A DNA stretch of 9,690 nucleotides from Chloroflexota bacterium (GTDB lineage: Bacteria; Chloroflexota; Anaerolineae; UBA1429), in NCBI GenBank assembly GCA_012513595.1, contig JAAZBY010000110.1:1-9690 (forward strand), read 5' to 3'. A model generated the notes under the pieces. That model worked only from the letters and a program-made list of their open reading frames with translations, was not told the origin of the DNA and ran no database searches. The translations under genes were made by a program, and so were the position numbers. Numbering within the stretch: position 1 is the first letter of the stretch; every line of letters starts with the position of its first letter. Shown piece by piece: positions 5,157 to 9,690 of the stretch.

Positions 5157-7391
5157 ATGACGGCGCGAGCCACTGCGCGCTGGCAACAGATCGTAGTGTT
5201 CGTCTATGCCGCGCTGACGCTGGGCCTGCTCACCTGGGCAGCCATCGTGGTGGCGGGCGGCCCGTGTCGCGGGCAGGGCTCGCCGGTCCCCTGCCGCGCG
5301 TCTCTGGCTGATGCGGTGCCCCTGGCGGTGTCTGTGGTGCTGTGGGTGGTGGCCGTGGTGTCCGTGGCCACCGGCTCGCCCAACCCGCCCCTGGCCTTCT
5401 TCCTCTTCGCCGGGGTGTTGGCCGCGGGGATCGTCAGCGCCACCGGCAGCGACCTCGCCACGCGGCTCTACGTTCTGCTTCTGGCCTGGGCGCCGCCGGC
5501 CCTCTACCTGCTGCAGGTGCGGCTGCTCGGCCAGCCGAGTGGCATCCACATCTTTGTCACCAACGTCGTGCTCTTTTCGCTGGCGGTGCTGATCTCGGTG
5601 CCAGCCGTCGTCGCGCGGGGCGCGCCCCTGGCCGCGGCCCGCTGGTACCCCCTCTGGGAAGCCCTGATGCGCCTTGGGCTCATCCTGGGGGTGGCCGCAT
5701 CCCTGGCCCTCCTGATGTGGGCCAGCCGCGGCGGGTGCGAGGCCGCCACGCGCCGGCCGATCCGCGTGGCCACCTTTGGCCTGGTCAGCGCGGTGCTGCC
5801 GATGGCCCTGCTGTCGGCCCTTCCCGACCTGGTCGGGCTGCCGGTACGCGTGCCGTACGGCATCACCATGCTGGGGCTGACGCTCTTGCCCGTCATGTAC
5901 GCGCATGCCCTGGTACTCGGCCCGGACGGCCGCGCTGCCGGCGTCCTCCGGCAGGTGCTGGTCTATTACCTGCTGCTCGTCACACAGGCTGCCGCCTTCC
6001 TGGCCGGCACGGCGCTCGTGCAAGGGATCTCGGGGATCGCGCCACACGATCTGCCCGTGGTCAACATTTTGCTCGGCGTGATCCTCGTGGCCCTGCTGGC
6101 GCCGGTCCGCCAGGCTCTCGAGCGGCTCACCCACTGGGTCTGGTTTGGCAGAGCATCGCCCTATGCCCTGGTGGTCGGTCGCCTGGCCGAGGGCCTCTCC
6201 GTCGCGCTGGACCAACGCTCGCTGGTGAGGCTGGTGGTACACGAGGTGATGCAGGCCTACGGCCTCACGGCCATCGCGCTGTACCTGCGCAGCCACTCCG
6301 GGGGGAGCGCTGGCACGCTGGCCCTCACCGCGCAGGTGGGCATGAGCTATCTCACGCGGATGGATCCCCTGCCCCTGACGGGAGCGCTGGCTTCGGAGCT
6401 GCTGACCCTCAACGAGCCGGCCTTTCCCGATGCGCTCCGCAAGGCCGTAGCCGGCGGATCCCTTTCTCCCAACGAGGAGACCCTGCTCTCTCTGGCGGGC
6501 GTCAGCCTGTGGATTCCACTGGCCTCGGGCGGGCGCCTCTACGGGCTGTTGCTCGCCGGCCAGAAAGTCGATGAGGACTGGTTCAGCGCGGAGGACCTGC
6601 GCACTCTGTCGACCATCGCGCACCAGTCGGGCATGGCTGCCCACAATGTGCTGCTGATCGAGGAGCTGCGCGACAGCCGCCGCGACCTGGAGCGCGCCCA
6701 CCAGCAGCTCCTGACGGCGGGCGAACAAGAACAGCGCCGCCTGGCGCAGGAGCTGCATGACGGCGCCGTCCAGCAGCTCCTCAGCGTGCGCTACCAGCTC
6801 GCCGAGGTGTCCGGCGCCCTCGAGGCCGCAGACGGGGACGGCCACCCCGACCGTAGCGCGGCCAACACGCTGGCCAGCCTGCGCGAGGAGCTCTCCGCCG
6901 TCGTCGAACAGCTGCGCGAACACATCGGCTCCCTGCGCCCCGCCGGGCTGGACGACCTGGGCCTGGCCGCCGCGCTCGTGGGGCTGGCGCACCGTTTGGA
7001 GCGCGAACACGCCCAGACCATGCCGCGCCTCGTCCTGGAGCTGGACGATCGCGCCCTGAACCTGCCGCCCGAGTATGAGATCAACCTCTACCGCGTGGCT
7101 CAGGAGGCCCTGCGCAACGCCCTGGCCCACGCCGGCGCGAGCGAGATCGTCCTCCGGCTGCTGCGCGGACCGGACCACCTGGTGCTCTCCGTCCGCGATG
7201 ATGGCTGTGGCTTTGCCGTGCCCGCCAGGCTGGGAGAGTTGGCGGCCGACAACCACTTTGGCCTCGTCAGCATGTCAGAGCGGATGGGCATGCTCTCGGG
7301 GAGCCTCGAGGTGCTCTCTGCCCCTGGCAGCGGCACCGAGATCATCGCCCGTCTGGAACACCGTTGGGAGGCCAACCTTGCCCAAGGCTAG
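5157..7391 (+). CDS. Membrane sensor histidine kinase, 10 TM + GAF + HisKA_3 + HATPase
   Basis: Protein of 744 residues. About ten hydrophobic segments occupy 11-316 (near 11-33, 51-71, 79-95, 101-120, 130-152, 167-188, 202-222, 231-252, 263-287 and 299-316). A GAF-like domain follows (about 335-505, from PYALVVGRLAEGLSVALDQ), then a coiled linker rich in Glu, Arg and Gln. The dimerisation/phosphoacceptor motif QRRLAQELHDGAVQQLL has His534, and the ATPase domain has Asn654 in EALRNALAHA, then DDGCGF and GLVSMSERM. This is the NarX/DesK/LiaS class, which phosphorylates LuxR-type regulators, and such a regulator overlaps it by 14 bp. Cys37 and Cys46 lie in the first outside loop, assuming an inside N-terminus. 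The ligand is unknown. ATG at 5157 is chosen because TM1 follows directly; it lacks a clear Shine-Dalgarno, so the start is the least certain point. Confidence 0.93.
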   Translation: MTARATARWQQIVVFVYAALTLGLLTWAAIVVAGGPCRGQGSPVPCRASLADAVPLAVSVVLWVVAVVSVATGSPNPPLAFFLFAGVLAAGIVSATGSDLATRLYVLLLAWAPPALYLLQVRLLGQPSGIHIFVTNVVLFSLAVLISVPAVVARGAPLAAARWYPLWEALMRLGLILGVAASLALLMWASRGGCEAATRRPIRVATFGLVSAVLPMALLSALPDLVGLPVRVPYGITMLGLTLLPVMYAHALVLGPDGRAAGVLRQVLVYYLLLVTQAAAFLAGTALVQGISGIAPHDLPVVNILLGVILVALLAPVRQALERLTHWVWFGRASPYALVVGRLAEGLSVALDQRSLVRLVVHEVMQAYGLTAIALYLRSHSGGSAGTLALTAQVGMSYLTRMDPLPLTGALASELLTLNEPAFPDALRKAVAGGSLSPNEETLLSLAGVSLWIPLASGGRLYGLLLAGQKVDEDWFSAEDLRTLSTIAHQSGMAAHNVLLIEELRDSRRDLERAHQQLLTAGEQEQRRLAQELHDGAVQQLLSVRYQLAEVSGALEAADGDGHPDRSAANTLASLREELSAVVEQLREHIGSLRPAGLDDLGLAAALVGLAHRLEREHAQTMPRLVLELDDRALNLPPEYEINLYRVAQEALRNALAHAGASEIVLRLLRGPDHLVLSVRDDGCGFAVPARLGELAADNHFGLVSMSERMGMLSGSLEVLSAPGSGTEIIARLEHRWEANLAQG
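7366..7371 (+). promoter_or_regulatory. Shine-Dalgarno fixing a TTG start for the LuxR-type regulator
   Basis: GGGAGG lies 6 bp before TTG at 7378, inside the end of the kinase gene. GTG at 7393 would be 21 bp away, too far for this site, so TTG is preferred. Confidence 0.75.
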
Positions 7392-8046
7392 AGTGCGCGT
7401 GTTACTCGCCGACGATCATCCGCTGATGCGTGCGGGGATCGCCCAGACGCTCTCCAAGGAGAAGGACATCGACCTGGTGGGCGAAGCAGCCGACGCGCAG
7501 GACGCGCGCCGGCAGGCGCTGGCCCTGCGCCCCGATGTGCTGCTCCTCGACGTCAGCATGCCGGGGCCGCGCGCCGCGGAGACGGTCGTCTACCTCAAAA
7601 AACACTGCCCCGAGACGCGCGTGGTCGCCCTTACGGCCTACGATGACGACGTCTACGTGACGGCGCTCGTCGATGCCGGGGTGTATGGATACGTCCTGAA
7701 GGACGAGCCGCCTGAGGCGGTGTTGCGGGCGGTGCGCACCGTGGCAGAAGGGGAATCCTGGTTCTCGAGCTCCATCATGGAGCGGCTCAACCGCCGGAAG
7801 ACCTCGGCGGCGCGCCTCAGCGCCACGCTGACGCCGCGCGAAACGGAGGTCCTCCGCATGGTGATGGAGGGACACACCGACCGCGAGATGGGCGACGCCC
7901 TGGGCCTGGCAGAGCGCACCGTGCGCTACCACCTAACCAGCATCTTTAACAAACTGGGGGTCAACTCGCGGCCTGAGGCGGTAGCCCACGCCATCGAGCG
8001 GGGGCTGATCCGCCCGCGGTCCGAGGGACTGGGGCCGAACCGCTAG
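7378..8046 (+). CDS. NarL/LuxR-type response regulator, partner of the upstream kinase
   Basis: Protein of 222 residues. The receiver (about 5-125) has LLADDHPLMRAG at 9-20, phosphoacceptor Asp58 in LLLDVSMPG, Thr86 in ALTAYDDD and Lys108 in YVLKDEPP. The C-terminal LuxR helix-turn-helix (about 148-215) shows LTPRETEVLRMVMEG, TDREMGDALGLAERTVRYHL and the final FNKLGVNSRPEAV. These regulators bind DNA as dimers after phosphorylation. The gene overlaps the kinase by 14 bp with a translationally coupled TTG start, so the two form a cognate pair. It ends 30 bp before a hairpin terminator. The palindromes between the divergent promoters upstream of the kinase are possible autoregulatory targets, since NarL-class proteins bind inverted repeats; this is inference only. 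Confidence 0.95.
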   Translation: MPKARVRVLLADDHPLMRAGIAQTLSKEKDIDLVGEAADAQDARRQALALRPDVLLLDVSMPGPRAAETVVYLKKHCPETRVVALTAYDDDVYVTALVDAGVYGYVLKDEPPEAVLRAVRTVAEGESWFSSSIMERLNRRKTSAARLSATLTPRETEVLRMVMEGHTDREMGDALGLAERTVRYHLTSIFNKLGVNSRPEAVAHAIERGLIRPRSEGLGPNR

Positions 8047-8075
8047 CATGGCCCGGGCCGCAGCCGCACGGGACG

Positions 8076-8103
8076 GACTGCCGGAACCGGCAGTCTCTGT
8101 TTG
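8076..8103 (+). terminator. Rho-independent terminator after the kinase/regulator operon
   Basis: GACTGCCGG (8076-8084) pairs with CCGGCAGTC (8087-8095); allowing for loop size this is a 7-bp stem with loop GGAACC. It is followed by TCTGTTT, a moderate T-run, and lies 30 bp after the regulator stop. It lacks a T-run in the other direction. Confidence 0.6.
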
Positions 8104-8122
8104 CCGGTATCTACATGGTAGG

Positions 8123-8179
8123 GCCCGCCGTCACCGGATATCCTGTGGGCAAGAGGGTGAAACAGGGACGGTCACGGGC
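8123..8179 (+). other. Nested three-helix inverted repeat, possible structured RNA
   Basis: Three 5-bp helices nest: 8123-8127 with 8175-8179 (GCCCG/CGGGC), 8128-8132 with 8167-8171 (CCGTC/GACGG), and 8142-8146 with 8162-8166 (CCTGT/ACAGG). The first two helices stack apart from a 3-nt bulge (8172-8174). The region lies between two plus-strand terminators. It may be a small RNA body, a 3' UTR structure or chance in GC-rich DNA; no promoter was recognised just upstream. Confidence 0.3.
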
Positions 8180-8216
8180 TAGGTTCCCCCCAAACGTGGC
8201 CCGCGGCAGTCCAGCA

Positions 8217-8250
8217 AGCGGCGAGACCCCGATGTCCAGGCCTCGCCGCT
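8217..8250 (+). other. 9-bp inverted repeat hairpin without a T-run
   Basis: AGCGGCGAG (8217-8225) pairs perfectly with CTCGCCGCT (8242-8250) across a 16-nt loop. Neither side is followed by a T-run, so it is not an intrinsic terminator by itself. It sits in the convergent intergenic region, 31 bp before the terminator at 8282. Confidence 0.45.
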
Positions 8251-8281
8251 GCCCTCATCTTCAGCCTCATCACCACAGCGG

Positions 8282-8310
8282 AAGGCGCCCCGTCGGGCGC
8301 TTTTTGCTTT
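8282..8310 (+). terminator. Strong Rho-independent terminator, plus strand
   Basis: AAGGCGCCC (8282-8290), loop CGTC and GGGCGCTTT (8295-8303) form a 9-bp stem with one G-U pair, and the T-run TTTTTGCTTT follows. It stops plus-strand transcription before it enters the convergent transketolase genes. On the minus strand the stem is followed by CCGC and no T-run, so it would not terminate those genes. Confidence 0.8.
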
Positions 8311-8314
8311 CCCG

Positions 8315-9277
8315 TTACTTGCGCGCCAGCGCCCCTCGCGCCGCCGTGACGACGTCCGCCACCCCGAGCCCGTACCTGTCCAGGAGCGCCTCATAGGGGC
8401 CCGTCTCGGCAAAGCGATCCTGCAGGCCCACGCGCACCAGCGGCACGCCGCCCACCTCGCTGAGGCACTCGGCCACCGCGCCGCCCAGCCCGCCGATCAC
8501 GCTGTGCTCCTCGACGGTGACCATGGCCCCCGTCTCGCGGGCCGATCGCCGGACCAGGTCCTCGTCCAACGGCTTGATGGTGTGCATCTCGACCACTCGT
8601 GCCCCGATCCCCTCGGCCGCCAGGAGCTCCGCGGCCTGCAGGCAGCGCGACACCATCATCCCGCAGGAGACGATGGTCAGGTCCGCCCCGTCGCGCAATA
8701 CCAGGCCCTGGCCGATCACGGGGCGGTAGGCGTCGGTGAAGATTTGCGGGGCCTCGTTGCGACTTAGGCGCAGGTACACCGGGCCGGGCCAGGCCGCCAC
8801 CTGGGGGAGCAACCGCTCGATGGCCAGGGTATCCGCCGGGACGACCACCGTCATGTTGGGCAGGCTGCGCAGGATGGCCACATCGGTGATGCAGTGATGC
8901 GTGGGGCCATCGTACGAGTCAGACAGGCCCGCGTAGGCGCCGGCCATCTTGACGTTAGCCTTGCCGTAAGCCAGGTGGGTGCGCACCTGCTCGAGCGCCC
9001 GCGTGGTGAACAGAAAGGCAAAGGTGTTGGCGATCGGGACCTTGCCCGCCTTGGCCAGGCCCACGGCGACGTCGACCAGCGCCTGTTCGGCGATGCCGAC
9101 GTTGAAGAAGCGGTCCGGGTAGGCCTCCTCGAACATGTAGCTACGGTCCGAGTTCTGCACGTCGGCGCTGAGCACCACCACCTCGGGCCGCGCGGCGCCG
9201 AGCGCCACCAGCGCCCGCCCGTAGGCGTCGCGCATCGAGACGGCCGGGCCGAACGCCTCGCGTACTAGGACTTCCAC
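8315..9277 (-). CDS. Transketolase, C-terminal subunit (pyrimidine-binding and C domains)
   Basis: Protein of 320 residues, the second half of a split transketolase. With the N-terminal subunit it transfers two-carbon ketol units between sugar phosphates in the non-oxidative pentose-phosphate pathway. The TPP pyrimidine domain (about 13-175) has LSADVQNSDRS at 36-46, and NVGIAEQALVDVAVGLA from residue 59 with Glu64, the conserved TPP-activating glutamate. GPTHHCITDVAILRSLPN follows. The C-terminal domain (about 190-310) has VVEMHTIKPLD and VTVEEHSVIGGLGGAVAE. The start is GTG at 9277: GGAGG lies 7 bp upstream and the gene overlaps the N-terminal subunit by 13 bp, implying coupled translation and equal amounts. 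MRDAYGRAL, 14 residues in, is the alternative start. The related DXS C-terminal half is less likely because the partner has transketolase-type motifs. Confidence 0.93.
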   Translation of the reverse strand: MEVLVREAFGPAVSMRDAYGRALVALGAARPEVVVLSADVQNSDRSYMFEEAYPDRFFNVGIAEQALVDVAVGLAKAGKVPIANTFAFLFTTRALEQVRTHLAYGKANVKMAGAYAGLSDSYDGPTHHCITDVAILRSLPNMTVVVPADTLAIERLLPQVAAWPGPVYLRLSRNEAPQIFTDAYRPVIGQGLVLRDGADLTIVSCGMMVSRCLQAAELLAAEGIGARVVEMHTIKPLDEDLVRRSARETGAMVTVEEHSVIGGLGGAVAECLSEVGGVPLVRVGLQDRFAETGPYEALLDRYGLGVADVVTAARGALARK

Positions 9278-9690
9278 TTGTCCACCTCCGCTTCGAGTTC
9301 GGCAAGCGCCGCGGCGAACTGCTGGGCGTTGGGGGCCGCCCCGTGCCAGTGCGGGTTGTTCTCCATGAATGACACGCCCTTGCCCTTGGTCGTGCGGGCG
9401 ATGATGACCGTAGGCTGGCCGTGCATCTCGTCGGCTTGGTCCAGCGCCTCGAGCACCTGGAACATGTTGTGTCCGTGGATTTCGATGACGTGCCAGCCAA
9501 AGGCACGCCACTTGAGGTCGATCGGCTCGGTGGGCAGCACATGGCGTGTGGTGCCCGTCTGCTGGACGCCGTTATAGTCCAGGATGGCAACCAGGTTGTC
9601 CAGACCGTACTTGGCCGCCACCAGGGCGCCCTCCCAGATGACGCCGGCGTCGATCTCGCCATCGCCGAGCACGGTGTAGGTGCGCCAGGC
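9265..9690 (-). CDS. Transketolase, N-terminal (TPP-binding) subunit, 5' part cut by window edge
   Basis: 141 C-terminal residues are visible and the frame is open through the right edge, so roughly half of a typical 270-280-residue subunit is missing. It starts within the TPP diphosphate motif GDGEIDAGVIWEG. Next comes LDNLVAILDYNGVQQTG, which carries the Asn-Gly of the transketolase family, followed by FGWHVIEIHGHNM and ARTTKGKGVSFMENNPHWHG. The last is diagnostic of transketolase and not DXS. It binds the diphosphate end of TPP while the C-terminal subunit supplies the activating glutamate. The protein ends EVDKWKS, 13 bp inside the next gene. The residues after GDGE (IDAG) differ from the common QEGQ, a mild oddity. 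Confidence 0.93.
   Translation of the reverse strand, partial: AWRTYTVLGDGEIDAGVIWEGALVAAKYGLDNLVAILDYNGVQQTGTTRHVLPTEPIDLKWRAFGWHVIEIHGHNMFQVLEALDQADEMHGQPTVIIARTTKGKGVSFMENNPHWHGAAPNAQQFAAALAELEAEVDKWKS
9285..9289 (-). promoter_or_regulatory. Shine-Dalgarno fixing the GTG start of the C-terminal subunit
   Basis: GGAGG on the minus strand, 7 bp before GTG at 9277, inside the 3' end of the N-terminal subunit gene. It supports coupled translation of the two halves. Confidence 0.8.

Noticed and set aside
5342..6574. 410-residue plus-strand frame overlapping the kinase
   Set aside because: It is a frame-shifted reading of the kinase gene, rich in Gly, Arg and Pro and without hydrophobic segments or motifs.
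5100..7256. 718-residue open frame on the minus strand, antisense to the kinase
   Set aside because: The opposite strand has the full set of kinase motifs; this frame is Gln-, Arg- and Gly-rich with no domain and is a shadow.
8123..8179. Cobalamin-type riboswitch, suggested by GGGTGAAACAGG near 8155
   Set aside because: The expected conserved boxes around it are missing, and no plus-strand gene lies downstream before a strong terminator.
1..9690. CRISPR arrays, insertion sequences, tRNA or rRNA genes
   Set aside because: No regularly spaced long repeats, transposase motifs, terminal inverted repeats or RNA-gene signatures were seen on either strand.

Overview
The window is GC-rich, densely coded bacterial chromosome with no mobile element, CRISPR array, tRNA or rRNA. 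The best lineage guess is Chloroflexota or a similar deep-branching GC-rich group. The clues are a two-subunit 2-oxoacid:ferredoxin oxidoreductase with the gamma domain fused to alpha, a transketolase split into two polypeptides, a winged-helix response regulator with a long C-terminal domain ending in VRGVGYTF, and a many-pass membrane histidine kinase with a GAF domain. The assignment rests on recall of families, not on a search.

Layout. Positions 1-2636 on the minus strand hold a ferredoxin gene, then korA and korB (korB runs off the left edge), transcribed leftward as a probable operon. They encode a thiamine-diphosphate and iron-sulfur enzyme that oxidatively decarboxylates a 2-oxoacid to acyl-CoA and passes electrons to ferredoxin. 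Positions 2796-3233 (minus) encode an OsmC-type thiol peroxidase. Positions 3351-3734 (minus) encode a stand-alone receiver domain with an unusual group of cysteines. Positions 3981-4700 (minus) encode a receiver plus winged-helix response regulator. A 456-bp divergent control region (4701-5156) follows. On the plus strand a 10-TM/GAF sensor kinase (5157-7391) overlaps its NarL/LuxR-type response regulator (7378-8046), forming a complete two-component pair. A 268-bp convergent region (8047-8314) carries two plus-strand terminators and other hairpins. From 8315 to the right edge, on the minus strand, lie the C-terminal and N-terminal halves of a split transketolase with overlapping genes; the N-terminal half runs off the right edge.

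How it fits together. The left side is a low-potential redox module beside a peroxide-detoxifying protein; the right side is pentose-phosphate carbon metabolism; between them are three response-regulator genes of three architectures and one kinase. A link between the regulators and the metabolic genes is suggested only by proximity. The most interesting non-coding signals are a helically phased GTTG/GTTGG repeat array just upstream of a predicted extended -10 for the receiver-only gene, and two 4-bp-centred palindromes between the divergent promoters at 4807-4927. At protein level, KorB lacks one of four expected cluster cysteines, the ferredoxin has only three cysteines, and the receiver-only protein is cysteine-rich. 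I see no clearly new multi-gene system; these are targeted oddities.
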